64,000 nt of DNA from an uncultured Carboxylicivirga sp. (GTDB taxonomy: Bacteria; Bacteroidota; Bacteroidia; Bacteroidales; Marinilabiliaceae): contig CANLLN010000019.1 of NCBI GenBank assembly GCA_947491945.1, positions 32,731-96,730 on the forward strand, written 5' to 3'. Position 1 is the first letter of the stretch. Each line of letters opens with the position of its first letter. The notes under the pieces are model-generated. The model searched no databases and had not been told where the DNA came from. It was given only the letters and a program-made list of their open reading frames with translations. Positions 1 through 8,930 of this stretch are shown in pieces. Both the position numbers and the translations under genes were made by a program.

Positions 1-1107
1 TAATGTGTTTAGGTTTCCGTCGGCTATGTCACGGGCTATTTCAGCACTACGCACAATGGGATGAACAATTTTGCCGGCTGTTATATATACTATGACATAG
101 AGTATGGTAAGGCCGATAATGCCAATGATCAGACTCTGATAAAATATAGTGTTCGCCTTTTTCAGAATGACTTGTTTGGGCACTTCAATACCCAGCGTCC
201 ATTTTTTTTCAATGCCTGTAAACTGAACAGGTGCATAGGAGGCATAGTAATTTGTGTTATTGGACGTGTTATAATATTCGAAGCCATGGTTGTTGCCAGT
301 GAAACTAGATCGCAGGGCAGCTTTGAACTTACCCTTCTCTCCATTAATTACTTCTCCAAGTTTCTTCGAAACCAGGTTGCCGTTACTATGGGCCACGATG
401 CTTGTGTCGCGCGATAGTAAATAGGATACTGCGCCTTTGTAAGGATGGATGTTAGCAATGATTTTAGACATGTTGCTAAGGCTTATATCGACACCCACTA
501 CGCCCAGAAATTGTCCTTTTTCACCTTGTAAAGGAGCGGTGATGGAGGTCATCAGTATGCCCTTGAGTTCTTTCGTTACCTCATCATAGTAGGGGTTCCA
601 TATATCCGCTTTGTTATAAGCACGTGCCTGATAATATAAACCGGTCAGATTTTCGTTGTTCATCTCCACCTTCTCCGAGCTTTGTTTTAGCTGTCCGTTT
701 AGGCGAAACACAACATTGCGTTGTCGTCCGTTGCGGAAGCCATAATTGGCATCAAGGGCCTTTAACTCCCATATTTGCCAGGTTGAGAGTAGCTCCGGGC
801 TATTGTTGCACCATTGGTAAAGCAGTTCGTTGTATACATCATCGCGGTAGGCGGCATCCATCGACAAATAGCTATTATAATTATCACGCATGGTGTTGGT
901 AGCCGTAATTACCTGGTTGATTTCATCCTGAATTAAATTGCAGGATGCCCGCAGGTTGGCATCAATGATGTTTTTGGAGTCTTGGAGGGCACTTGTCTTA
1001 AGCTGAAAACTTATAAAAGTGAGCGTGATGCCATAGATAAGGGTAAAAGATGCTAGTGTATAAAGTAGTAGTTTACTTTTAAGGCGTAGGTTGAATGATT
1101 TTTTCAC
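1..1107 (-). CDS. Cache-domain transmembrane sensor, N-terminal part (runs off the window edge)
   Basis: An open frame of 369 codons reads from a GTG at 1107 to base 1 and continues outside. An in-frame TAA lies three codons before the GTG and no ATG is available upstream, so GTG is the likely start. A first membrane helix is at about residues 11-32, an extracytoplasmic region with a double-Cache-like layout at about 35-310 (the stretch GQFLGVVGVDISLSNM is typical), and a second helix at about 321-343. A HAMP-like segment begins after it. Proteins of this build sense small ligands outside the cell and signal inward; the output module (chemoreceptor, kinase, phosphatase or cyclase) lies outside the window, so its class is unknown. 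Confidence 0.75.
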   Translation of the reverse strand, partial: MKKSFNLRLKSKLLLYTLASFTLIYGITLTFISFQLKTSALQDSKNIIDANLRASCNLIQDEINQVITATNTMRDNYNSYLSMDAAYRDDVYNELLYQWCNNSPELLSTWQIWELKALDANYGFRNGRQRNVVFRLNGQLKQSSEKVEMNNENLTGLYYQARAYNKADIWNPYYDEVTKELKGILMTSITAPLQGEKGQFLGVVGVDISLSNMSKIIANIHPYKGAVSYLLSRDTSIVAHSNGNLVSKKLGEVINGEKGKFKAALRSSFTGNNHGFEYYNTSNNTNYYASYAPVQFTGIEKKWTLGIEVPKQVILKKANTIFYQSLIIGIIGLTILYVIVYITAGKIVHPIVRSAEIARDIADGNLNTL

Positions 1108-1202
1108 AGTGCATTAGTTTAGGTCCTTGTATCTTAATACAATCTTACGCATAATGCTGTGAAAAGTTTAATAAATCCCAATCTATTTTAACATATGTAA
1201 AC

Positions 1203-1233
1203 AAAAAAATGCCCGATTGAAGGTCGGACATTT
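1203..1233 (-). terminator. Likely terminator of the YceI gene
   Basis: An inverted repeat pairs 1207-1216 with 1224-1233 with one mismatch around a 7-base loop. On the minus strand it is followed by a run of seven T. It lies about 20 bases after the yceI-like stop codon. Confidence 0.6.
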
Positions 1234-1255
1234 ATCTGATCGTAAAGTGTTGTAG

Positions 1256-1822
1256 TTATTTTGTAACGTGCACTTTAAAGTTTAGTTCAAAGTCATCGTA
1301 TATCATTTTATCTCCCAGGTTTTCAAAAAACTTACCCGAGCCGTAGCGAACATCATATTTGGTACGATCCACTACCAGTTTTCCGGTAAAGCTGTGGCCT
1401 TCTTTTATTACATCAAACGCAATGGGGTGAGTTTTCCCTTTGATGCTTAATTCACCCTTAACATTGTATTTCGAGTCTTTGCCGCTTACTTTCGTAATTT
1501 TAAGATGGCTTGTGGGGTGTTTATCAACACCAAAAAAATCATCGGACTTTAGGTGACCCACTAATTTCGCATTGTAGTCTTTGTTTTCAATATCAGTGCA
1601 AGTAATACTAGTCATATCGACTGTAAATTCACCTCCTACCAGTTGGTTGTTTTTCATTTTGAGGGAGCCCGACTTAAAGGAGATGTAACCTGTATGCTCG
1701 CCGGTTACTTTTTTGCCCAGCCAGGTAATTGTACTCGATTTTGTATCTAACTGTTTAACCTGAGCCTTTGAAAAGGGCACAATCAAAAAGAAGGTGGCGA
1801 TAAGTAATGATACTTTTCTCAT
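1256..1822 (-). CDS. YceI-family periplasmic lipid-binding protein
   Basis: The product has 188 residues, the usual size of the family. Residues 1-20 form a signal peptide ending at the SKA/Q site, and the rest is a single YceI domain: an extended beta-barrel of the lipocalin type that binds polyisoprenoid or amphiphilic ligands in characterised members. Family-like segments are the opening KSSTITWLGKKV, the DVDKHP-like stretch FFGVDKHPTSHLKI, and DRTKYDVRYGSG near the end. It is transcribed alone, divergently from the GH92 gene, with a terminator directly downstream. The ligand here is unknown. Confidence 0.88.
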   Translation of the reverse strand: MRKVSLLIATFFLIVPFSKAQVKQLDTKSSTITWLGKKVTGEHTGYISFKSGSLKMKNNQLVGGEFTVDMTSITCTDIENKDYNAKLVGHLKSDDFFGVDKHPTSHLKITKVSGKDSKYNVKGELSIKGKTHPIAFDVIKEGHSFTGKLVVDRTKYDVRYGSGKFFENLGDKMIYDDFELNFKVHVTK

Positions 1823-2010
1823 GGTGATTGTTTTTATACGTTATAATTCTGTTTGAAAGAAAACGTTAGGTGTTCAACAAAGGTTCATTGGGCCTTGTTA
1901 AAACTTTGTTAACAGGCAGTCAAAAGTGTAATACAGATGTTCAGGTAAGCCATAAAAGTGATGCGTATTACTTATTTTTAGCCTTTGTAAAGCAAAATAA
2001 AATCAATACA

Positions 2011-4248
2011 ATGAACAAGTTTCGAACGATTATCTACGGCGTACTGGCAAGTGTATTTTTTAGTTGTGCGGCCGACGGAGATAAGGCTGATCCGCTGCTC
2101 GATTATGTCGATCCTTTTATCGGTACCGGTTTTCACGGGCACACTTTTCCGGGCGCCACGCTGCCTTTCGGTATGGTGCAGCTCAGCCCCGATACGCACC
2201 TCTATGGGTGGGATGCCAGCAGTGGTTATCACTACGAGGACTCACTGATCTATGCCTTTAGCCATACGCACTTGAGTGGAACTGGCATTGGCGACCTGGG
2301 TGATGTGGCATTGATGCCTTATTCAGGTGACTTGGGGCAGACCCCTGTTGCCACTTTTGATAAGGCCAGCGAGGAGGCTTCACCGGGATATTATACCGTT
2401 CATCTGCGTAACTACGATGTGGCGGTGGAGTTAACCACCACCTTACGGGTGGGCATGCACCGTTATCAGTTTGGTAAGAGTGATGAACGCAATGTGATGT
2501 TGAACCTAAGTCATGTGCTGCAATCCAACTGGGGCAATGCTATTACCGCCAATCGCTGCACAATTATTGATGCACAAACCATTGAGGGCGTGCAGCGTTC
2601 AACGGGTTGGGCGCATGATCATCTGGTGGCCTATCGCATTGAGTTTTCTGAGCCTGTTGTGAAGCGCAAAGTGCTGGTTGATGGTAAAGAAACTGAGCAG
2701 TCCATAATTGACTCTAAAGACGCACAACTACACTTCTCATTCGCACAGAGTGATGAGCCGCTGGTGGTGAAAGTGGCTATTTCGGCGGTTGATCCTGAAG
2801 GAGCTGAGAAGAATATGAAGCAGGAACTGCCGGGCTGGGATTTCGATGGAACGCTAAGTTCAGCACAGAATGAGTGGCGCAATCAGCTTCGTCAGATGAC
2901 CATTGAGACGAATGATGAAACGATAAAAACGAATTTTTATACGGCACTTTACCATTCTATGATGGCGCCCTTTATCTGGCAAGATGTGGATGGTCGATAC
3001 CGTGGCATGGATAAGCAAATTCATCAGGCGGCCGAAGGAGAGGTTAACTACACTGTATTCTCCTTGTGGGATACTTTCCGTGCTTTTCACCCCCTCATGA
3101 CCATTATTAATCCTGAGAAAGCTAGTATCTGGAGTGAGGCGCTAGTGCAAAAATACCGCGAGGGAGGCGTATTGCCCAAATGGCCTTTAGTAAGTAACTA
3201 CACCGGTACCATGGTAGGGTATCCCGCTGTGTCGGTGCTGGCTGATGCTGTAGCCAAGGGGCTTGCCCCAAACGACCTTGATGCATGGCTGGAAGCAGCT
3301 GTTCAGTCGGCCACCTGGCGGCCTGATATTGTGGAGCGTTTCAAAGGTACGCGTGAGGCTGCTGTAATGCCCCGCCATATTTATTTTAAGGAAACCCTGG
3401 GTTGGGTGCCCAGCGATTCGGTAGCTGAAGCTGTTTCCTATGGTTTGGAGATGGCCTACTACGACTGGTGTGTGGCACAAATCGCTACGGCGGCTGGTAA
3501 TACGGCAGTGGCCAATGAGTTCAAGAACAAGGCGGCTTACTTCAAGCACTATTTCGATGCCAAATCGGGATTAATGCGGGGTAAGAATTACGATGGCAGC
3601 TGGGTAACACCTTTCCGCCCTCGCTATTCGAGTCATGAGAAGAGTGATTACGTGGAGGGGAATGCCTGGCAGTGGAGCTTCTTCACACCCCATGCCAATG
3701 ATGAGCTGATTGAGTTGTATGGCTCAGCCGATCGCTTCGAGGCCATGCTCGATACCCTCTTTACTACCGACTCTACCATCGAAGGTGAAGATGCCTCGGG
3801 CGATATTACTGGTCTCATTGGTCAGTATGCCCATGGAAACGAGCCAAGCCACCACATGGCCTATCTGTATAATTGGACAGGAGCGCCGCATAAAGTCAAT
3901 GAGCGCCTGGATCAGATCATGCGTCAGTTTTATCTGCCTGAGCCTGCCGGTATCATCGGTAACGAGGATTGTGGACAGATGTCGGCCTGGTATGTGATGA
4001 GTGCATTGGGCTTCTATCAGGTGTGTCCGGGGGATCCTACTTATACTACCGGGCGCCCAATGGTTGATAAGGCTACCATACGCGTTGGGGAGGGGCAGTT
4101 GCAAATTATCGCCCATAATAACAGCGCTGAAAATATGTATGTTGAAAAGATATTACTGAATGGCAGGCAGCTTGAAAAACCCTTCTTTACCCACGAGCAG
4201 TTGATGGACGGAGGTACGCTGGAGTTTTTTATGAGCAATAAAAAATAG
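2011..4248 (+). CDS. GH92 family alpha-1,2-mannosidase-like lipoprotein
   Basis: A 745-residue glycoside hydrolase of family 92, calcium-dependent exo-alpha-mannosidases that trim N-glycans and mannans. I take ATG 2011 as start because it opens a lipoprotein signal with the lipobox VFFSC; the frame is open further upstream to 1870, but that part does not look like a protein N-terminus. The N-terminal domain opens with DPFIGTGFHGHTFPGA. The catalytic domain contains FSLWDTFRAFHP (near residue 350), GNEPSHHMAYLYNW (near 610) and GNEDCGQMSAWYVMSALG (near 650), which carries the acidic residues expected of the family. It probably sits on the cell surface or in the periplasm. The linkage specificity cannot be read from sequence. 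A second GH92 gene is at 51104-53359. Confidence 0.93.
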   Translation: MNKFRTIIYGVLASVFFSCAADGDKADPLLDYVDPFIGTGFHGHTFPGATLPFGMVQLSPDTHLYGWDASSGYHYEDSLIYAFSHTHLSGTGIGDLGDVALMPYSGDLGQTPVATFDKASEEASPGYYTVHLRNYDVAVELTTTLRVGMHRYQFGKSDERNVMLNLSHVLQSNWGNAITANRCTIIDAQTIEGVQRSTGWAHDHLVAYRIEFSEPVVKRKVLVDGKETEQSIIDSKDAQLHFSFAQSDEPLVVKVAISAVDPEGAEKNMKQELPGWDFDGTLSSAQNEWRNQLRQMTIETNDETIKTNFYTALYHSMMAPFIWQDVDGRYRGMDKQIHQAAEGEVNYTVFSLWDTFRAFHPLMTIINPEKASIWSEALVQKYREGGVLPKWPLVSNYTGTMVGYPAVSVLADAVAKGLAPNDLDAWLEAAVQSATWRPDIVERFKGTREAAVMPRHIYFKETLGWVPSDSVAEAVSYGLEMAYYDWCVAQIATAAGNTAVANEFKNKAAYFKHYFDAKSGLMRGKNYDGSWVTPFRPRYSSHEKSDYVEGNAWQWSFFTPHANDELIELYGSADRFEAMLDTLFTTDSTIEGEDASGDITGLIGQYAHGNEPSHHMAYLYNWTGAPHKVNERLDQIMRQFYLPEPAGIIGNEDCGQMSAWYVMSALGFYQVCPGDPTYTTGRPMVDKATIRVGEGQLQIIAHNNSAENMYVEKILLNGRQLEKPFFTHEQLMDGGTLEFFMSNKK

Positions 4249-4290
4249 GTAAAATAAGATTTCGTGCATCTTTGTGCGATAAAAAATACG

Positions 4291-4339
4291 GATGAGCCGG
4301 TGCTACCGCAGTATGACAACTGTGCAGCTTCGGCTCATC
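4291..4339 (+). other. Perfect 9-bp hairpin arms after the GH92 gene, possible terminator or RNA element
   Basis: GATGAGCCG at 4291-4299 is complementary to CGGCTCATC at 4331-4339, around a 31-base interior with a weaker nested pairing. A short T-rich stretch follows. It lies in the 254-base gap between the GH92 stop and the Wzi-like gene start, so it could terminate the upstream transcript or be a structured leader of the downstream one. Confidence 0.4.
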
Positions 4340-4502
4340 TTTGTTTATGCCTTCGGTATATTTTTTTGAGTAATGCCGAATGGGAGTATGTAAGTTATCC
4401 TAATTGCCTGATTATATTGTTGTTTTTAAGGATTATAGGAAGAGGTGTAATTTGATTACGTGGGTGCTATTAACTATTTTCGGTGCAGTCAAACCTAAGT
4501 CT

Positions 4503-6143
4503 ATGAAACACCTGTTCACTCTTTTCGTACTGTTAATTTGTTTTTTCACAACCCTACAGGCACAGGAGGTGCCCCATCACATTAGTAATGGCGCTATCTA
4601 CGAATTTATTGATGAGCTGGCCAATAAAGGCCTGGTTACGCTTAATACAACCATCAAGCCCTACTCGCGCCGCACCATTGCTCTTGCTCTAAAGCAGGCC
4701 GATGGTCACCCGGAGTTAAGCAAACGGCAGCAGCAGGAAGTGACTTTTTACCGGAAGGATTTTAATAAGGAACTTTTGGTGGGGAAGGACTTTGATAAGC
4801 GTTTTGATGTTTTCTATCACAGCGATTCCTTATTTAAGATCACCATTAATCCCATTCTTGGGGGGCAGTTTTTTAATAATGGCGATAAAACGGTGTATCA
4901 TCGATGGGGTGGTGCTGAGTTTTATGGTTCGGTGGGTAAGCATCTGGCTATTTATGGTAGCCTGCGCGATAATCATGAGTCGCGTTATCTAGGTGGGCCT
5001 GAATACATCAGCAAACGTCCCGGTGCCGTTTATAAGGGCGATGACCTTAACAAAGACTATTCCGAGGCGAGGGGCGGCATTGTCTATTCGTGGAAATGGG
5101 GCAGTCTTGGCCTGCATAAGGATAATCCGGTATGGGGGAGTGGTTACAGCGATGCGGTAATACTTAGCGGGCGGGCACCGTCTTACGGCTACCTGTCATT
5201 TAAAATGCAACCGGTGGAGTGGTTTGAGTTTAACTATATGCATGGATGGCTGGTGAGTGAGGTGGTAGACTCATCGCGTACCTACAGGGTATATAATGGC
5301 GATCGTGAGGTGTATGCCAATAAGTTTATTGCGGCCAATATGTTTACGGTAAAGCCCTGGAAGAAGCTGAATATCTCTTTTGGCAACTCTATTATCTATG
5401 GCGATACAGACTTTAACCCAGCTTATCTGGTGCCTTTCCTGTTCTTTAAGTCGGTAGATCATACCTATAACTCATGGGATAACTGGGTGGGGCACAATGC
5501 GCAAATGTTTATCGACATTAGCAGCCGGCAAATTAAGGGATTGCATCTCTACACTTCTTTTTTTATAGATGAAATAGCCATTTCCGATATGTTTAATCCG
5601 GCTACTCACTCCAACGATTTTGCTTTTAAGGTAGGAGCCAAGTCCAATGATTTGCTGCCCAATCTAATGCTTAATGCCGAATATACCTTAGTACGTCCGC
5701 TCACCTACGAGCATTTCATTCCCACGGTGGATTTCGAGAGTAACTTGTACGGATTGGGGACTTACATGGGCGGTAATGCTGCCGAGCTGTTTTTGTCCTG
5801 TGCTTATGCGCCCATTCGCGGCTTGCGCCTTCAACTCGATTATACACATTTGAAAAAAGGGAAGGATTATCAGCAAATATTCGATGACGGAGAGGTGGCC
5901 TTACATCCTGAAATTAATCCGGATCAGGAGGAGATTCGTCGCGGTCTTCCCTTTATGAATGAAGTGCGCTATAAGAATGCAAGCATTACTTTTAAGGCGG
6001 CTTATCAAATTATTAATGACGGATTTATCTTTGTGGAGGCTACCCGTAATAGCTTTGATGGGCCCGACAAAGAGATTTATTCCAATCCTTACTACCTGAG
6101 CGGCGATAATATATTATCCTTCGGTATGAACTTTGGATTCTGA
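4503..6143 (+). CDS. Wzi-like outer-membrane beta-barrel protein
   Basis: A 546-residue secreted protein. Start ATG 4503 begins a clear signal peptide (FVLLICFFTTLQAQ). After a short N-terminal domain the sequence is a run of alternating amphipathic strands ending in an aromatic residue (SFGMNFGF), typical of an outer-membrane barrel. The motif order with YGSLRDNHESRYLGG and AVILSGRAPSYGYLSF resembles Bacteroidota proteins annotated as capsule assembly Wzi family, which hold or organise surface polysaccharide. Its position directly before nucleotide-sugar genes agrees with a surface-glycan role. The function is inferred; the barrel assignment is firmer than the Wzi label. Confidence 0.7.
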   Translation: MKHLFTLFVLLICFFTTLQAQEVPHHISNGAIYEFIDELANKGLVTLNTTIKPYSRRTIALALKQADGHPELSKRQQQEVTFYRKDFNKELLVGKDFDKRFDVFYHSDSLFKITINPILGGQFFNNGDKTVYHRWGGAEFYGSVGKHLAIYGSLRDNHESRYLGGPEYISKRPGAVYKGDDLNKDYSEARGGIVYSWKWGSLGLHKDNPVWGSGYSDAVILSGRAPSYGYLSFKMQPVEWFEFNYMHGWLVSEVVDSSRTYRVYNGDREVYANKFIAANMFTVKPWKKLNISFGNSIIYGDTDFNPAYLVPFLFFKSVDHTYNSWDNWVGHNAQMFIDISSRQIKGLHLYTSFFIDEIAISDMFNPATHSNDFAFKVGAKSNDLLPNLMLNAEYTLVRPLTYEHFIPTVDFESNLYGLGTYMGGNAAELFLSCAYAPIRGLRLQLDYTHLKKGKDYQQIFDDGEVALHPEINPDQEEIRRGLPFMNEVRYKNASITFKAAYQIINDGFIFVEATRNSFDGPDKEIYSNPYYLSGDNILSFGMNFGF

Positions 6144-6151
6144 TATTTTTG
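6144..6151 (+). promoter_or_regulatory. -7 box (TATTTTTG) of the Wbp-type operon
   Basis: It matches the Bacteroidota sigma factor -7 consensus TAnnTTTG, 29 bases before the aminotransferase ATG and immediately after the stop codon of the Wzi-like gene. A matching -33 element was not obvious. Confidence 0.45.
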
Positions 6152-6179
6152 TTAATTTAACAGGCTTGAAAATGGTAAT

Positions 6180-7304
6180 ATGGAACAAATAAGAATGGTG
6201 GATCTTAAGGCTCAGTATAATCGACTTAAGCCTGCGATCGATACGGCCATGGAGGAGGTGCTGGAGCAAACTGCATTTATTAACGGGCCTGCGGTAAAAA
6301 CATTTCAGTCTAACCTGGAAAGTTATCTGGGTGTAAGGCATGTAATACCCTGCGGAAATGGTACCGATGCTTTGCAGGTGGCGCTGATGGCCATGGATTT
6401 GCAGGAAGGAGATGAGGTGATCACCTCCACCTTTACCTTTATTGCCACGGTAGAAGTAATTGCCCTTCTCAAGCTAAAGCCTGTACTGGTAGATGTTGAC
6501 CCAAATACTTTTACGCTGCTGCCCGAGGCTGTGGAGGCTGCTATTACTAAGCGGACAAAAGTAATTTTACCGGTGCATTTGTTTGGTCAGGGGGCCGATA
6601 TGAACCGCTTGATGGATATTGCGCAACAGCATGGAATTAAGGTAGTGGAAGACACCGCGCAGGCCATAGGAAGTAACTATCGCCTTGGTGACAAATCACT
6701 GCGCCTGGGTACGATAGGCGATGTGGGATGCACTTCTTTTTTTCCCTCTAAAAATCTGGGTTGTTTTGGCGATGGCGGTGCCTGTTTTACCAATAATGAT
6801 GCCTTGGCAGCTCGTATGCGCATGATTGTGAATCATGGATCAGAAAAAAAATACTATCATAAAGTAATCGGAGTCAATTCGCGTCTTGACACTCTGCAGG
6901 CCGCCGTCCTGAACGAGAAACTCAAACATTTGGATGATTTTAATGCCCGTCGATGCAAGGCTGCTGACTTCTATGATGGTATCCTTCGTGGACACGCTGA
7001 GTTGCAAGTGCCCTGTCGTATTGCCGAATCCGAGCATACCTTTCATCAGTACACGCTGCGGATAAAGGATGGCCGACGCGATGCTTTGCAGGCCTACCTT
7101 AAGGATAAAGGAATTCCTTCAATGATTTATTATCCTGTGCCTTTGCATCGTCAGGAAGCCTTTATACCGTATATGGAAAATACAACTATGCTGCCCAATG
7201 CTGATTTATTAAGTACAGAGGTGTTATCTTTGCCCATGCACACAGAGCTGAGCCACGAACAATTAAGTTATATAACCGATGCCATCCTGGCATTTTTTGA
7301 ATAG
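6180..7304 (+). CDS. wbpE: DegT/DnrJ/EryC1/StrS aminotransferase, WbpE/WlbC type
   Basis: A 374-residue PLP-dependent sugar aminotransferase of aspartate aminotransferase fold. The PLP lysine is Lys191 in SFFPSKNLGCFGDGGA, and ACGNGTDAL-like (PCGNGTDALQVAL, residues 58-70) binds the cofactor phosphate. In the Wbp pathway this enzyme converts UDP-3-oxo-GlcNAc-uronate to the 3-amino sugar. The three following genes encode the other enzymes of that pathway, which is the main reason for choosing this member of a broad family. The gene is followed by the acetyltransferase gene after 3 bases. In P. gingivalis the homologous PorR/WbpE is needed for A-LPS and T9SS cargo anchoring. Confidence 0.85.
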   Translation: MEQIRMVDLKAQYNRLKPAIDTAMEEVLEQTAFINGPAVKTFQSNLESYLGVRHVIPCGNGTDALQVALMAMDLQEGDEVITSTFTFIATVEVIALLKLKPVLVDVDPNTFTLLPEAVEAAITKRTKVILPVHLFGQGADMNRLMDIAQQHGIKVVEDTAQAIGSNYRLGDKSLRLGTIGDVGCTSFFPSKNLGCFGDGGACFTNNDALAARMRMIVNHGSEKKYYHKVIGVNSRLDTLQAAVLNEKLKHLDDFNARRCKAADFYDGILRGHAELQVPCRIAESEHTFHQYTLRIKDGRRDALQAYLKDKGIPSMIYYPVPLHRQEAFIPYMENTTMLPNADLLSTEVLSLPMHTELSHEQLSYITDAILAFFE

Positions 7305-7307
7305 ATT

Positions 7308-7892
7308 ATGAGTGAAATCGATTATTATGCTCACGAAACAGCGGTGATAGATGATGATTGTGTCATCCATAAAGGGGTGAAGATCTGGCATTTTTCACAT
7401 ATTATGACAGGTTCTGTTATTGGCGAAAACTGCAATCTCGGACAAAACGTGGTGGTGTCGCCAGGGGTTACCTTGGGTAAAAATGTAAAGGTGCAAAACA
7501 ATGTTTCTATTTATACAGGTGTTATCTGTGAAGACGATGTGTTTCTTGGGCCATCCATGGTTTTTACTAACGTGGTGAACCCGCGAAGCGCCGTTAACCG
7601 CCGCAATGAGTACCTGAAAACGATAGTGGAAAAAGGTGCTACCATTGGAGCCAATGCTACAATTGTTTGTGGACACAATATTGGTAGATATGCTTTTATT
7701 GGTGCCGGAGCGGTCGTTACAAAAACCGTTGTGCCTTATGCGCTGGTGGTGGGTAATCCCTCACGTCAGATAGGTTGGATTAGCGAGTTGGGTCATCGTT
7801 TGGAATTTGATTCAGCCGGTATTGCGGTGTGCCCTGAAGGAAACGACAAATATAGATTAGAGAACAACAAGGTAGAGAAGATAAGGGATTAA
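7308..7892 (+). CDS. wbpD: Left-handed beta-helix N-acetyltransferase, WbpD/WlbB type
   Basis: A 194-residue hexapeptide-repeat acyltransferase, matching the usual 190-residue length of WbpD/WlbB. Residues 12-150 carry the imperfect hexapeptide repeats (IGENCNLGQNVVVSPGV, VQNNVSIYTGVICEDDVF) and the helix coil NPRSAVNRRNEY typical of this subgroup. The expected reaction is acetyl-CoA-dependent 3-N-acetylation of UDP-GlcNAc3NA-uronate. Its stop codon abuts the start of the next gene (TAATG), so the two are translationally coupled. Confidence 0.88.
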   Translation: MSEIDYYAHETAVIDDDCVIHKGVKIWHFSHIMTGSVIGENCNLGQNVVVSPGVTLGKNVKVQNNVSIYTGVICEDDVFLGPSMVFTNVVNPRSAVNRRNEYLKTIVEKGATIGANATIVCGHNIGRYAFIGAGAVVTKTVVPYALVVGNPSRQIGWISELGHRLEFDSAGIAVCPEGNDKYRLENNKVEKIRD

Positions 7893-8917
7893 TGATTTCA
7901 AAAGCAACAATACAATTTGCCATAATTGGTATGGGGCACATTGGTAAGCGCCATGCCGAGATGATAAAGCGAAATGAAGCGGCCGAACTGGTGGCCGTAT
8001 GCGATATATTAACGGCTGATGAGGTGGGCTGGCAGGGAACGGTTCCTTTTTACAAGGATATGGAGACCCTGCTTGAGCAGCATCCCGAGGTGGATGTGAT
8101 TAATATTTGCACGCCCAATGGTTTGCACGCCCAACAGGCTATTCAGGCGCTGGAGGCGCGTAAGCACATTGTGGTGGAAAAGCCCATGGCACTTAATAAG
8201 GCTGATGCCGAAAAGGTGATCTTCAAAGCGCTTCAGGTATCGCGACAGGTATTTGCTGTGATGCAAAACCGTTATTCGCCACCTAGTGTATGGTTGAAGC
8301 AGATTGTGGATGAAAAACGTTTGGGTGACATATTTATGGTGCAGCTAAACTGTTACTGGAACCGCGATGACCGCTACTACAAAAAAGGGAATTGGCATGG
8401 CGATAAAGAGCTGGATGGCGGTACTTTATTTACCCAGTTTTCGCATTTTGTGGATATTATGTATTGGCTTTTTGGCGATATTGCCAATATTAAAGGACAG
8501 TTCAAGGATTTTAGTCACCAGCATTCCACCGATTTTGAAGACAGTGGCTTTGTTTCCTTTGACTTTGTTAACGGTGGCATGGGTAGTCTTAATTATAGTA
8601 CTTCTGTTTGGAATCAGAACCTGGAAAGCAGCATCACCATTATTGGTAGTAAGGGCACTGTTAAGGTGTCGGGTCAGTATATGAACGAGGTGGTGGAGTG
8701 CCATATCGAAAATTATGAAATGCCAACACTCGAAGCTTCCAATCCGCCCAACGATTATGGACCCTACAAGGGATCGGCAGCTAATCATCACTATGTAATT
8801 GACAATGTGGTAAGCGTGCTCAAAGGCGATGGAAGTATTACCACCAATGCCCTGGAAGGGCTGAAGGTGGTTGAGATGATTGAACGTATATACAAACACA
8901 AACCCTCCGGATTATAA
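7892..8917 (+). CDS. wbpB: Gfo/Idh/MocA oxidoreductase, WbpB/WlbA type
   Basis: A 341-residue NAD-dependent oxidoreductase. The Rossmann glycine motif is GMGHIGKRHAEM (residues 13-24), and VVEKPMALNKADAE is the family's EKP motif. WbpB/WlbA oxidises the 3-hydroxyl of UDP-GlcNAc-uronic acid. The reading frame overlaps the preceding acetyltransferase stop by one base and is followed after 13 bases by the dehydrogenase, so all four genes form one operon. Other Gfo/Idh enzymes look alike; the assignment rests on the neighbours. Confidence 0.85.
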   Translation: MISKATIQFAIIGMGHIGKRHAEMIKRNEAAELVAVCDILTADEVGWQGTVPFYKDMETLLEQHPEVDVINICTPNGLHAQQAIQALEARKHIVVEKPMALNKADAEKVIFKALQVSRQVFAVMQNRYSPPSVWLKQIVDEKRLGDIFMVQLNCYWNRDDRYYKKGNWHGDKELDGGTLFTQFSHFVDIMYWLFGDIANIKGQFKDFSHQHSTDFEDSGFVSFDFVNGGMGSLNYSTSVWNQNLESSITIIGSKGTVKVSGQYMNEVVECHIENYEMPTLEASNPPNDYGPYKGSAANHHYVIDNVVSVLKGDGSITTNALEGLKVVEMIERIYKHKPSGL

Positions 8918-8930
8918 ATTCACACCAACT

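Noticed and set aside
624..902. Plus-strand open frame of 92 codons in the first kilobase
   Set aside because: It is a shadow of the minus-strand Cache-domain sensor, which has clear protein character over the whole stretch.
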